A DNA stretch of 64,000 nucleotides from Micavibrio_C sp965231165 (lineage in GTDB: Bacteria; Pseudomonadota; Alphaproteobacteria; Micavibrionales; Micavibrionaceae), in the NCBI GenBank assembly GCA_965231165.1, contig OZ246421.1, positions 620,001-684,000 of the forward strand, in the 5' to 3' direction. The notes beneath the pieces were generated by a model. That model made no database searches. It worked only from the letters and a program-made list of their open reading frames with translations, and was not told the origin of the DNA. Below, piece after piece: positions 25,785 to 34,732 of this stretch. Within the stretch, counting starts at the first letter, position 1; the number at the start of each line of letters is the position of its first letter. Made by a program: the position numbers and the translations under genes.

Positions 25785-27230
25785 TTATTCAGCGGCTTGC
25801 GGCTTGTCGTGTTCGTGGTGGTATTCACCGTGCTGCTTGCCGAGGAAGCCGCCGATGCCCATGCCGATGAGCGCGCCGAACAGGCCGCCTAGCTGCGGGG
25901 GCAGGGTGCCTTCGGGGGCGGTGGCTTCGAGGAATAGCCATGTGCCCACACCAAGGATGATGGATAGCGTGGCGCCTGCGGTGTTGGCGCGTTTCCAGTA
26001 AACGCCCGCCAGCAGCGGCACGAAAGCTCCGGCCAGTGTGACCTTGTAAGCGTTTTCTACCATCGCGAAGATAGAGAGGTCGCTTTTGAGCGCATAAAAT
26101 ACAACAATCCCGGCAAACCCCACCACGGTACAACGCAGCAGGAGCAGGAATTGTTTATCCGTCAGATGCGGCATGGTGCCCTTAACGATGTTTTCTGCAA
26201 ACATGGCTGAAGGTGCGAGCAATGTACCCGAGGCGGTTGACATGATCGCAGAGAGCAGCGCACCGAAGAACATGATCTGCACCAGTACGGGCGTGTGAGT
26301 CATGATGAGGTTTGGCAGGATCATCTGGCTGTCTTCTTCCAGCCATTTTTCGACCAGACCGGGATCAATGATAAAGGCCGAGTAGGCCAGAAATACCGGC
26401 ACGAAAGCGAACAACAGATAGAGAGAGCCGCCGATAACAGAACCACGGATAGCGGTTTTTTCATCCTTGGCGGACATCACGCGCTGGAACACGTCCTGCT
26501 GCGGGATGGAGCCGAAACCCATGGTGACCCACGCCGCCAGAAAGCCGAGCATGGCGGGCAAGGTTAGTTCCGGGAAGAAGTTGCTGAATTTCCCGGCATC
26601 GGCAGCATGATTGATAACCACATTGAAGCCACCGGCCTTGCTGGAAAGGAAGTAGCCGATGATAATCATGCCGATGGTGATCATAATCATCTGCATGAAG
26701 TCGGTGATGGCCACAGACCACATGCCGCCGAAGAGCGTATAAATGAGAACGACTCCGCCGCCGATCATCATGCCTGTTTCGGGTGAGAGTGCGCCGCCCG
26801 TTACAACGTTTAAAACGATTCCCAGTGCGGCGATTTGCGCGCCGACCCAGCCCAGATAGCTGATCATGATCGCCAGAGAAACCAGAACTTCGATAGTGCG
26901 GCCATATTTGCGGCGATAAAAGTCACCGATGGTCAGGAGTTTCATACGGTAGAGCGGGCCTGCAAACAGCAGACCTACCAGTATAAGGCACATGGCTGCA
27001 CCGAACGGGTCGGAGATGATGCCGCCTATGCCTTCTTCAAGGAAGGTTGAGGAAATTCCCAGTACGGTTTCAGAACCAAACCATGTGGCAAAAACGGTGG
27101 CGACCGTAATATAGAGTGGGAGGGAGCGGCCCGCGACCACGTAGTCGGTGGCGTTATGCACTCTGCGGGCGGCATAAAGGCCAATCGCAATCGTGATGGC
27201 CAGATAAACAACAACAAAACCGATGAGCAT
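25785..27230 (-). CDS. Sodium:solute symporter (SSS family)
   Basis: This is a 481-residue inner-membrane transporter with about 13 predicted helices that would take up an organic solute with Na+. SSS features include the start YLAITIAIGLYAARRV followed by ATDYVVAGRSLP, the ATWFGSETVLGISS segment near residue 55, GWVGAQIAALG near 130, and GFGSIPQQDVFQRVMSAKDEKTA near 240. The C-terminal tail is His-rich (KQHGEYHHEHDKPQ), which could bind metal. The substrate (proline, pantothenate, acetate or a sugar) cannot be read off. It is one of the genes inserted between nuoE and nuoF. Confidence 0.88.
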   Translation of the reverse strand: MLIGFVVVYLAITIAIGLYAARRVHNATDYVVAGRSLPLYITVATVFATWFGSETVLGISSTFLEEGIGGIISDPFGAAMCLILVGLLFAGPLYRMKLLTIGDFYRRKYGRTIEVLVSLAIMISYLGWVGAQIAALGIVLNVVTGGALSPETGMMIGGGVVLIYTLFGGMWSVAITDFMQMIMITIGMIIIGYFLSSKAGGFNVVINHAADAGKFSNFFPELTLPAMLGFLAAWVTMGFGSIPQQDVFQRVMSAKDEKTAIRGSVIGGSLYLLFAFVPVFLAYSAFIIDPGLVEKWLEEDSQMILPNLIMTHTPVLVQIMFFGALLSAIMSTASGTLLAPSAMFAENIVKGTMPHLTDKQFLLLLRCTVVGFAGIVVFYALKSDLSIFAMVENAYKVTLAGAFVPLLAGVYWKRANTAGATLSIILGVGTWLFLEATAPEGTLPPQLGGLFGALIGMGIGGFLGKQHGEYHHEHDKPQAAE

Positions 27231-27404
27231 TCCTGATATCCCCTTGGCAAGAAACCCTTATTTCCCCAGATTTTGCGATTTCGCAAGGGGTGTCAAGCCG
27301 GGTTCCGGCGAGGGGGCGAATTATCCGGAAGGATTGGGGGTTGCCTTGACATATTGTTGAGCCTTGGTGTTTAGTGGCGGACAACAAGACAGGGAGCTAT
27401 ATGT

Positions 27405-28007
27405 ATGTCCAACGTATCCGATATTCTCAGCATTGCGCTGAACGATAAATTCCATCAAGCGTCTAATCCGTTTAATCTCGCACAGGATTTTACCAAAACA
27501 CTTTATCAACTGGTGCGCGCCGCCAATCATGTTTTTGAAAAAAGCAGTGATATAAGTTTGGGAAGCATCAAGCATCTGATTATGGATGTGAACGAGGCGG
27601 GCGCTCATTCACCATTGCGTCCGGAGGCCCATAAATCATGTGTGCTTCTGTTGAATATTCACGATACGTACGAGAGTGATTTGCGCCGCCGTTTGGTGTC
27701 TTTGCCGGAGCCCGGACTGGCGCTTCGTTTTCAGGCGGACGGTAAGGTTGATTGTTTCACAACCAAGGCTGTTTTGAGCGAGAATGCAAAAAAGATTCCC
27801 AAGGCTGTACGCAGTGAAAAATTCAGTGCTGCCAATCAGAACGGCATTCAGGAGTTTGTGGCGTCGTGGCTGCGCGCCAATCTGGATTCTTGTACGATGG
27901 TTGCCATTCAGAAGGCCTACCTGAAGCAGGAGCAAAAGGATTGTGAAGCCCTGTGGGTGTGGAGTCCTAAGCAACGTGACCGGCTGGGTGCTTTAAATCT
28001 TGATTAG
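27405..28007 (+). CDS. Hypothetical protein
   Basis: I do not recognise this 200-residue soluble protein. It starts SNVSDILSIALNDKF, contains a Leu-rich helix pair near residues 25-60, and ends with the segment ALWVWSPKQRDRLGAL. It has no signal peptide or membrane segment. The ATG at 27405 has AGGGAG 8 bases upstream and is preferred over the out-of-frame ATG at 27401. Its stop overlaps the next gene by 8 bases, so the two are probably translated together. It may assist the phosphoesterase, but that is inference. Confidence 0.6.
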   Translation: MSNVSDILSIALNDKFHQASNPFNLAQDFTKTLYQLVRAANHVFEKSSDISLGSIKHLIMDVNEAGAHSPLRPEAHKSCVLLLNIHDTYESDLRRRLVSLPEPGLALRFQADGKVDCFTTKAVLSENAKKIPKAVRSEKFSAANQNGIQEFVASWLRANLDSCTMVAIQKAYLKQEQKDCEALWVWSPKQRDRLGALNLD

Positions 28008-28833
28008 AGATGCCTTTATCAAAGTAGCGGGAGTATTCGGCGTATATGGATTAGCGCCGAAACCGTTTCCGTTGCGTCACAAGGTTTACGATCTGGCGTC
28101 ACCTAAGTGGCCAGCGACGCATGCTCCGTTGAATATCGCGGTGGCTACCGATCTGCATGTGGGCTGTAAATCCGTGACGCTGGAAAAAGTGGAAGAGATT
28201 GTTGCGCGGCTTAATCAGTTAAGCGCCGATGTGATCATTCTGCCCGGCGATTTTCTGGTCAGCGATTCCATACAAGGGCGTTATATCAAGCCGGAACCTA
28301 TAGTCGAACGTCTGGCGGATTTGAAGGCCAAGTACGGCGTTTATGCGGTACTGGGTAATCACGACTGGTATGAGGACGGGCAGGGGCTGTGGCATGGGTT
28401 GGAGTGCCGGAATATCCGTGTGCTGGAAAACGATGCCGTGAAAGTTGTGCGCCCGGATTTTCCGGGACAAGATTTCTGGATTGCGGGTCTGGCCGATGAT
28501 ACGACGCGCATACCGGATTTAAAGGCGGCCTATGCCAAAGTCACAAGCGCCGATCCGGTAGTGATGGTTTGCCATGATCCGGGGACGTTTCAGGATATTG
28601 ACGAGCGACCGGTGGTAACTATCTGCGGCCATACCCATGGCGGGCAGGTCATGTTCCCGGGGCGGAAGTGGTTGCAGAAATTGCCCAGTCGGGCACCGTG
28701 GGAACATGCCTATGGGCATATTCAGGAGGGGGGGCGCGATCTGATCGTCAGCAGCGGGATTGGAACCAGCAGTTTGCCGCTACGTTTTAACTGTCCGGCG
28801 GAAATCGTTTGTATTGGTTTGCGCCCGGTTTGA
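28000..28833 (+). CDS. Metallophosphoesterase, YkuE/YaeI-like
   Basis: This 277-residue calcineurin-like phosphoesterase probably acts at the membrane on a phospholipid or lipid A-type substrate, as its YaeI/YkuE relatives do. All metal motifs are present in order: ATDLHVG near residue 50, LPGDFL near 85, LGNHDWYEDG near 120, MVCHDPG near 190 and GHTHGGQVMFPG near 210. The hydrophobic start IKVAGVFGVYGLA could anchor it. No in-frame ATG exists before the domain, so the TTG at 28000, overlapping the previous gene by 8 bases, is the likely start. The exact substrate is unknown. Confidence 0.85.
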   Translation: MIRDAFIKVAGVFGVYGLAPKPFPLRHKVYDLASPKWPATHAPLNIAVATDLHVGCKSVTLEKVEEIVARLNQLSADVIILPGDFLVSDSIQGRYIKPEPIVERLADLKAKYGVYAVLGNHDWYEDGQGLWHGLECRNIRVLENDAVKVVRPDFPGQDFWIAGLADDTTRIPDLKAAYAKVTSADPVVMVCHDPGTFQDIDERPVVTICGHTHGGQVMFPGRKWLQKLPSRAPWEHAYGHIQEGGRDLIVSSGIGTSSLPLRFNCPAEIVCIGLRPV

Positions 28834-28854
28834 TGACGGAGCGTGACATCATAA

Positions 28855-28884
28855 AAAAGGCTCCCGATCAATGGGAGCCTTTTA
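28855..28884. terminator. Bidirectional terminator
   Basis: AAAAGGCTCCC and GGGAGCCTTTT form a perfect stem between the converging phosphoesterase and minus-strand hypothetical genes. Confidence 0.9.
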
Positions 28885-28901
28885 TTTAGAATGAGAGTTT
28901 G

Positions 28902-29444
28902 TTACCAAAATTTGAAGCGATGTTCTTTGGCTTGTGCGTCCGTCGCCTTTTTTAAGGCCGCGCTGTATTTTTCAGCAACTTGCGGGCCGCAAGCTTCGTT
29001 TGTTCCCAAGGTGAATCCTTCAGCGTACTTTGGGTTGCCTGCTTCAGCTTCCTTCAAATGCTCCCGTGTGAGCTGCTTTATGTTTTCTGGAACGGCATCA
29101 AGATATAAAGAGGCGGTGCTATGCTGCGTATTAAAGGGGAGATCCAAGTTATATTCATACGATAAAATGACGCAAACATTGTCGCGATTTAGCTGGCCGT
29201 CTTTAAATTCGGCCTTCAGGGAACGGGTGAAGTAATCCTTCTTTGGCTGGCCTTGTGAGAGGGCGTAGAAACCGCCGTCATTCAGTTTGACAGTTACTTC
29301 ATCTGTTTTGTCACGTGTATGAACGCGCACTTCTTTTTCCGGGTGGGCATCATTTTTTTCGTTTATGCCGTTTACAGCCATGGCGGCGGCTGTTGCCACA
29401 CCAGCCACTAAGCCAAAAATGCCTAATTTTTTGAGTTTATTCAT
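28902..29444 (-). CDS. Hypothetical exported protein
   Basis: I do not recognise this 180-residue protein. It begins with a basic, hydrophobic signal or anchor, MNKLKKLGIFGLVAGVATAA, followed by a polar extracytoplasmic domain with two cysteines (near 90 and 152). Lys/Glu-rich helices lie near the end, around AEAGNPKYAEGF and KYSAALKKATDAQAKEHRF. An AGGGA ribosome site precedes the ATG. It is the last of the five genes that separate nuoE from nuoF and runs against them. Base composition is slightly more AT-rich than the nuo genes. Confidence 0.62.
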   Translation of the reverse strand: MNKLKKLGIFGLVAGVATAAAMAVNGINEKNDAHPEKEVRVHTRDKTDEVTVKLNDGGFYALSQGQPKKDYFTRSLKAEFKDGQLNRDNVCVILSYEYNLDLPFNTQHSTASLYLDAVPENIKQLTREHLKEAEAGNPKYAEGFTLGTNEACGPQVAEKYSAALKKATDAQAKEHRFKFW

Positions 29445-29535
29445 AAGAATCCCTATTTCTCAAAGTTGATTATTTATCTGTGGTTTTAAGAGGAATTTCA
29501 TGGGGCGTCAATGAGGTTATGAAAATGTATTTTCT

Positions 29536-29565
29536 TTGACCTGAATTGCAATATGTAAATATTAT
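29536..29565 (+). promoter_or_regulatory. Probable promoter of the nuoFGHI block
   Basis: TTGACC and TATTAT are separated by 18 bases, about 60 bases upstream of nuoF. It fits a housekeeping promoter and would restore expression after the upstream terminators. Confidence 0.6.
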
Positions 29566-29627
29566 CCAGAGTAGATTTTTGAGCAAAAAAGTCTATGATT
29601 GCGGCGACTTATTCAGGAGTTTGCTTC

Positions 29628-30911
29628 ATGCTTGCCGACCAGGATCGCATCTTTACCAACATATTCGGTCAGGAATCCTATTCCCTTGATTACGCAAAAA
29701 AGCGTGGTGATTGGGATGGTACTAAGGAGATCCTTGCCAGAGGTCGCGACGCGATCATCGAAGAGATGAAAAAATCGGGTCTGCGTGGCCGCGGCGGTGC
29801 GGGTTTCCCGACGGGGATGAAGTGGTCTTTCATGCCGAAAGAAAGCCCCGATGGACGCCCGAGTTATCTGGTCATCAATGCGGACGAGTCCGAGCCGGGG
29901 ACATGTAAAGACCGCGATATTATTCGTCACGAGCCTCACAAGTTGATCGAAGGCGCGCTAATTGCGGGTTTCGCGATGGGTGCGCATAAATGCTACATCT
30001 ATATTCGCGGTGAGTTTTATAACGAAGCGATGACGCTGGTACGCGCCGTTGAAGAAGCGCGCGCTGCCGGATTGCTCGGCAAGAACGCCTGCGGTTCCGG
30101 TTGGGAATATGACATCGAAGTGCACCGTGGTGCGGGCGCGTATATCTGCGGCGAAGAAACCGCTCTGCTGAATTCTTTGGAGGGCAAGAAGGGCGAGCCG
30201 CGTAATAAGCCGCCGTTCCCGGCAGCTGCTGGTTTGTATTCATGTCCGACGACAATCAACAATGTTGAAACGATTGCGGTTGTGCCCGCGATCATGCGTC
30301 GCGGCGGCCCGTGGTTCGCGGGTTTTGGCCGTAACGAAAAGAACACGGGCACCAAGCTGTTCTGCATTTCCGGTCACGTCAACAAGCCGTGCAATGTCGA
30401 AGAAGAGATGGGCATTCCGCTGAAGGAGTTGATCGAGAAACATGCTGGTGGCGTACGTGGCGGTTGGGACAATCTGAAAGCGATTATTCCGGGTGGTTCA
30501 TCGACGCCGCTGCTGCCGCGTTCGGTTTGCGATACGGTGCTGATGGATTTTGACGCGCTGCGCGAGGCGCAAAGCGGTCTGGGGACGGCGGCGGTTATCG
30601 TGATGGATGAGTCAACGGATGTCATTCGTGCGATTGCGCGTTTGTCGTTCTTCTACATGCATGAAAGCTGCGGTCAGTGTACGCCGTGCCGCGAGGGTAC
30701 GGGTTGGCTGTGGCGGATCATGCAACGCATGGTGCGCGGTAACGCGACGGTCGAGGAAATCGACACGCTGCTGGAGTTGACCAAGGAAATTGAAGGCCAC
30801 ACGATTTGCGCGCACGGTGATGCCAGCGCATGGCCGATTCAAGGTTTGATCCGCCATTTCCGTCCGGAGATGGAAAAACGGATCATGGAATATAGAAAAA
30901 TGGCTGCGTGA
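29628..30911 (+). CDS. nuoF: NADH-quinone oxidoreductase subunit F
   Basis: NuoF binds FMN and NADH and passes electrons into complex I. In the 427-residue protein the NADH/FMN site GLRGRGGAGFPTGMKW lies near residue 52, NADESEPGTCKDR near 85 and the [4Fe-4S] N3 ligands are Cys348, Cys351, Cys354 (SCGQCTPC) and Cys394 (TICAHGD). I chose the ATG at 29628, with AGGAG 8 bases upstream, over the one at 29595. It begins the second nuo block, with its own promoter, 183 bases after an unrelated gene on the other strand. Confidence 0.96.
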   Translation: MLADQDRIFTNIFGQESYSLDYAKKRGDWDGTKEILARGRDAIIEEMKKSGLRGRGGAGFPTGMKWSFMPKESPDGRPSYLVINADESEPGTCKDRDIIRHEPHKLIEGALIAGFAMGAHKCYIYIRGEFYNEAMTLVRAVEEARAAGLLGKNACGSGWEYDIEVHRGAGAYICGEETALLNSLEGKKGEPRNKPPFPAAAGLYSCPTTINNVETIAVVPAIMRRGGPWFAGFGRNEKNTGTKLFCISGHVNKPCNVEEEMGIPLKELIEKHAGGVRGGWDNLKAIIPGGSSTPLLPRSVCDTVLMDFDALREAQSGLGTAAVIVMDESTDVIRAIARLSFFYMHESCGQCTPCREGTGWLWRIMQRMVRGNATVEEIDTLLELTKEIEGHTICAHGDASAWPIQGLIRHFRPEMEKRIMEYRKMAA

Positions 30912-30920
30912 GTATAGAAG

Positions 30921-32972
30921 ATGCCCAAGTTAACAATCGACGGTGTTGAAATTGAAGTGGCTGCGGGGACGAGTATTCTCCAGGCGGCGGAAACGTTGGG
31001 CGTGGAAGTGCCGCGTTTTTGCTATCACGACAAATTGTCGGTGCCCGCGAATTGTCGCATGTGTCTGGTCGAGGTTTCCCCCGGTCCGCCGAAGCCGCAG
31101 GCATCCTGTGCGCTGGCGTGTGCTGACGGCATGGTGGTGAAAACTAATTCCGAGATGGTGCATAAAGCCCGTAAAGGTGTCATGGAAATGATGCTGATCA
31201 ATCACCCTCTGGATTGCCCGATTTGCGATCAGGGTGGTGAGTGCGATTTGCAGGACCAGGCGATGGCTTATGGTTTTGATCGTTCGCGGTATTACGAGAG
31301 CAAGCGCGCCAAGGTTGATTCCGATCTTGGTCCGTTGGTGAAAACCGTGATGACGCGCTGCATTCAGTGTACGCGCTGCGTTCGCTTTGCCGAGGAAATC
31401 GCCGGGACTCCGGATCTGGGTCTGGTGAACCGTGGCGAAGATGTAGAGATTACGACTTTCGTTGAGAAGGCGATCAATACCGAGCTTTCAGGCAATCTTG
31501 TCGATGTTTGCCCGGTTGGGGCGCTGACCAACAAGCCTTATGCTTTCACGGCGCGTCCGTGGGAATTGCGCAAGACGGAAAGCATTGACGTACATGATGC
31601 TGTCGGCTCCAACATTCGTATTGACGCCCGTGGCGGCGAAGTGATGCGTGTGCTGCCGCGTTTGCATGAAGACGTGAATGAGGAATGGATTAGCGACCGT
31701 ACGCGTTATGCGCATGATGGGCTGAAACGCCAGCGCCTTGATACCCCTTATATTCGCGATGCCAAAACCGCCAAGCTGAAAGCGGCGACATGGGAAGAGG
31801 CATTTACGGTTGTTGCCGATAAAATGCTGTCCGTGAAACAAGGCTGGAAGGCCGCGCTGGTTGGCGATCTGTGCGATGTTGAATCGATGGTGGCGCTGAA
31901 AGACCTGATGGGCGCGCTGCATGAAACCAATCTGGAGTGCCGCACCGATGGCGCGTTCTATGATGCGTCGAACCGTGCCGGTTATATTTTCAATTCGACG
32001 ATTGCCGGGATCGAGCAGGCAGACGCGATTTTGCTGGTCGGCACCAATCCGCGCTGGGAGGCCGCACTGGTCAATGCCCGTATTCGCAAGACGTGGCTGA
32101 ACAAGCGCGTGAAAGTGGGCGTAATCGGCGAGGCTGTCGATCTGACATATCCGTATGAACATATTGGCACTACGCCGGTTGATCTTGAAAATCTGGTCAA
32201 GGGCAGCGGTAATTTCGCGGCGGTGCTGAAGCATGCAAAAAACCCGATGATTATCGTCGGGATGGGCGCGTTCCAGCGTGAAGACGGTCTGGCCGTGCAG
32301 GCGCTGGCGCGTCAATGTGCGGAAACATTTAATATGGTGCGTGAGGACTGGAACGGTTTCAACGTGCTGCACACGGCGGCTTCGCGTGTAGGGGCGCTGG
32401 ATATAGGGTTTACCTCGAAAGAGGGTTTCGATCTGGGCAAGGTGGAGATGGTCTACCTGCTGGGGGCTGATGATTTCCCGATGAATTACATCAATAAGGA
32501 TGCCTTTGTCGTTTATCAGGGGCATCATGGCGATGCCGGTGCGAACCGCGCCGATGTTATTCTGCCGGGCGCTGCCTATACTGAGAAGAACGGCTTGTAT
32601 GTGAATACGGAAGGCCGGGTGCAGATGGCGCGTAAAGCCGTCGAAGCACCGGGTGAGGCGCGTGAGGACTGGAAGATCCTGCGGGCGCTGTCTGCCTATA
32701 TCGGGCGTCAGCTGCCTTATGACGATCTGTTCCAGTTGCGTGAGCGGATTAATCGTGAATGGCCGCATATGGCACAGATTGACGAGATTGTTCCGGCTTC
32801 ATGGGGTGGTTTCGGTAAATCTGGCAAGACGACGGCTACACCGTTTGTGTCCGCCGTGCCTAATTTCTACATGACCAACGTGATTACCCGCGCTTCGGTG
32901 ACGATGGCGGAATGCACGAAGGTTTTTCTTCATGGCGATGTGGCAGATAATATGGCGGGGGCCGCTGAATAA
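30921..32972 (+). CDS. nuoG: NADH-quinone oxidoreductase subunit G
   Basis: NuoG is the large iron-sulfur subunit of the peripheral arm. The 683-residue protein starts with a ferredoxin-like [2Fe-2S] domain whose ligands are Cys34, Cys45, Cys48 and Cys63. It continues with HPLDCPICDQGGECDLQDQ (His and Cys ligands of N5/N4 type) and TRCIQCTRCVRFAEEIAG, then a degenerate molybdopterin-oxidoreductase domain with no molybdenum site. The length suits the short alphaproteobacterial/mitochondrial type. It ends in a 1-base overlap with nuoH. Confidence 0.96.
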   Translation: MPKLTIDGVEIEVAAGTSILQAAETLGVEVPRFCYHDKLSVPANCRMCLVEVSPGPPKPQASCALACADGMVVKTNSEMVHKARKGVMEMMLINHPLDCPICDQGGECDLQDQAMAYGFDRSRYYESKRAKVDSDLGPLVKTVMTRCIQCTRCVRFAEEIAGTPDLGLVNRGEDVEITTFVEKAINTELSGNLVDVCPVGALTNKPYAFTARPWELRKTESIDVHDAVGSNIRIDARGGEVMRVLPRLHEDVNEEWISDRTRYAHDGLKRQRLDTPYIRDAKTAKLKAATWEEAFTVVADKMLSVKQGWKAALVGDLCDVESMVALKDLMGALHETNLECRTDGAFYDASNRAGYIFNSTIAGIEQADAILLVGTNPRWEAALVNARIRKTWLNKRVKVGVIGEAVDLTYPYEHIGTTPVDLENLVKGSGNFAAVLKHAKNPMIIVGMGAFQREDGLAVQALARQCAETFNMVREDWNGFNVLHTAASRVGALDIGFTSKEGFDLGKVEMVYLLGADDFPMNYINKDAFVVYQGHHGDAGANRADVILPGAAYTEKNGLYVNTEGRVQMARKAVEAPGEAREDWKILRALSAYIGRQLPYDDLFQLRERINREWPHMAQIDEIVPASWGGFGKSGKTTATPFVSAVPNFYMTNVITRASVTMAECTKVFLHGDVADNMAGAAE

Positions 32973-34003
32973 TGGAACTGGTCGTTTCTTTTTTTGCTGA
33001 TCTTGGTTTTCCGCACTGGCTGGCAATGGCCACGGCTTCGGCGATCCAGATTATCGCTTTTGTTCTTGTCGTGGCGGTCAGCGTGGCGTTTGTCGTTTAT
33101 GGCGAACGCAAAGTGCTGGGCGCGATGCAGCGCCGTCAGGGCCCGGCGATGGTGGGGCCGTTTGGTCTATTCCAGTCGTTTGCCGATTTGTTCAAGCTGA
33201 TGGGCAAGGAAACGATTATCCCGTCGCAGGCCAACCGCCCGGTATTCATTCTGGCGCCGATTTTTATGCTGGTGATGGCGTTTGTCGCGTGGGCGGTTAT
33301 TCCGGTCAATGCGCAGTGGGTGATCGCCGATATCAATGTCGGTGTGTTGTATCTGTTCGCGATTTCATCGATGGGTGTCTATGGCGTGATTATGGCGGGG
33401 TGGGCTTCGAACTCACGTTATGCGTTCCTTGGCGGATTGCGTTCGGCATCGCAGATGGTGTCGTATGAAGTGTCGATGGGACTGATTATCGTTTGCGTGT
33501 TGCTGGTGACGGGCTCACTGAATCTGTCTGAAATTGTGACGGCGCATCGTCCGGTATGGGTGCAGATAATGCTGCTGCCGATGCTGGTGGTGTTTCTGGT
33601 GTCTATTCTGGCGGAAACCAACCGCTGCCCGTTTGACCTGCCTGAGGGTGAGTCCGAGCTTTCCGGCGGTTTCATGGTGGAATATTCCGGTGTGCTGTTT
33701 ACACTGTTTTTCCTGTCTGAATACGCGAACATGGTGTTGATGTCGGCAATGACGACAGTGCTGTTCCTTGGGGGCTGGTTGCCGCCGTTCGGGATTGATG
33801 CTCTGGCGGTTGTGCCGGGAGTCATCTGGTTTGCGCTGAAAGTTTCTGCGGTATTGTTCTTCTTTATCTGGGTGCGGGGCACGTTGCCGCGTTATCGTTA
33901 TGATCAGCTGATGCGTCTGGGCTGGAAAGTATTCCTGCCGCTGACGCTGTTATGGGTTGTTGTTGTGGCGGGTTCGCTGCTGGCATTCGATGCGTTGCCG
34001 TGA
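32972..34003 (+). CDS. nuoH: NADH-quinone oxidoreductase subunit H
   Basis: NuoH is the membrane subunit that joins the arms of complex I and lines the quinone tunnel. The 343-residue protein has about eight helices. Conserved loops are YGERKVLGAMQRRQGPAMVG near residues 45-65, LRSASQMVSYEVSMGL near 155 and ETNRCPFDLPEGESELSGGFMVEYSG near 210, shown by CPFDLPEGE. RGTLPRYRYDQLM closes the protein. The ATG overlaps the nuoG stop by one base. Its own stop overlaps the start of a small unassigned ORF. Confidence 0.96.
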   Translation: MELVVSFFADLGFPHWLAMATASAIQIIAFVLVVAVSVAFVVYGERKVLGAMQRRQGPAMVGPFGLFQSFADLFKLMGKETIIPSQANRPVFILAPIFMLVMAFVAWAVIPVNAQWVIADINVGVLYLFAISSMGVYGVIMAGWASNSRYAFLGGLRSASQMVSYEVSMGLIIVCVLLVTGSLNLSEIVTAHRPVWVQIMLLPMLVVFLVSILAETNRCPFDLPEGESELSGGFMVEYSGVLFTLFFLSEYANMVLMSAMTTVLFLGGWLPPFGIDALAVVPGVIWFALKVSAVLFFFIWVRGTLPRYRYDQLMRLGWKVFLPLTLLWVVVVAGSLLAFDALP

Positions 34004-34230
34004 TGCTGGCCGAGAAACTGGAACAGGCTGTTAGCGAGCATTCGTTGATGGCGGGATTTTTACCGGCAGTGTCGCCGGAGTTTAATGCGTGTGCTTTGGA
34101 TGAAGAAAGATGTGCGGCAAGAAGGATTTTTAAGGACAGCTTTTTCTCTAACAAGGGGCCGCGCTTGAAGATTTCAAAACGTGTACGTCTGGAACGAAGT
34201 GTCTTCCGGGCTTTTAGAAACGATAAGTGA
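34003..34230 (+). CDS. Possible small protein between nuoH and nuoI
   Basis: This 75-residue open frame starts with an ATG overlapping the nuoH stop (TGATG) and ends 7 bases before nuoI. The product would start MLAEKLEQAVSEHSLM and end in a basic stretch, LKISKRVRLERSVFRAF. I do not recognise it. nuoH and nuoI usually abut, so an extra 234 bases needs an explanation: either a real small gene or spacer left by an insertion. Coupling to nuoH supports translation. Confidence 0.4.
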   Translation: MLAEKLEQAVSEHSLMAGFLPAVSPEFNACALDEERCAARRIFKDSFFSNKGPRLKISKRVRLERSVFRAFRNDK

Positions 34231-34237
34231 GATCACT

Positions 34238-34720
34238 ATGATTGCGCAATTTGCCAATTCTTTTCTTCTGACCGAGATCGTTAAGGGCATGGCCTTGACG
34301 TTCAAGTACATGTTCAAGCCGCGTGTGACGATCAATTACCCGTTTGAGAAGGGACCGCTTAGTCCCCGGTTTCGCGGCGAACATGCGTTGCGCCGTTATC
34401 CGAACGGGGAAGAGCGCTGCATTGCCTGCAAGCTGTGCGAAGCGATTTGCCCGGCGCAGGCGATTACCATTGAAGCCGAACCGCGTGATGACGGCAGCCG
34501 CCGCACTACACGTTACGATATTGATATGACCAAGTGCATTTATTGCGGACTGTGTCAGGAGGCTTGCCCGGTCGACGCGATTGTCGAGGGGCCGAATTTC
34601 GAATTCGCCACCGAAACGCGCGAAGAGTTGTATTACAACAAGGATAAATTGCTGGCAAACGGCGACCGTTGGGAAGCGCAGATTGCGGCCAACCTGACGG
34701 CGGATGCGCCTTATAGGTAA
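34238..34720 (+). CDS. nuoI: NADH-quinone oxidoreductase subunit I
   Basis: NuoI carries clusters N6a and N6b. The 160-residue protein shows two complete 4Fe-4S motifs, CIACKLCEAICPAQ near residue 60 and CIYCGLCQEACPVDAIVEG near 100. The N-terminal amphipathic helix is followed by the conserved YPFEKGPLSPRFRGEHALRRYP, identified by FRGEHALRR. ATG 34238 gives the family N-terminus MIAQFANS; an ATG 57 bases earlier is out of line with it. It ends the second nuo block. Two minus-strand genes follow before nuoJ. Confidence 0.95.
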   Translation: MIAQFANSFLLTEIVKGMALTFKYMFKPRVTINYPFEKGPLSPRFRGEHALRRYPNGEERCIACKLCEAICPAQAITIEAEPRDDGSRRTTRYDIDMTKCIYCGLCQEACPVDAIVEGPNFEFATETREELYYNKDKLLANGDRWEAQIAANLTADAPYR

Positions 34721-34732
34721 GCGGTGCGCGTC

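Noticed and set aside
25329..29444. Prophage or integrative element between nuoE and nuoF
   Set aside because: No integrase, transposase, att-like repeats or phage genes are present; the genes look like ordinary chromosomal ones.
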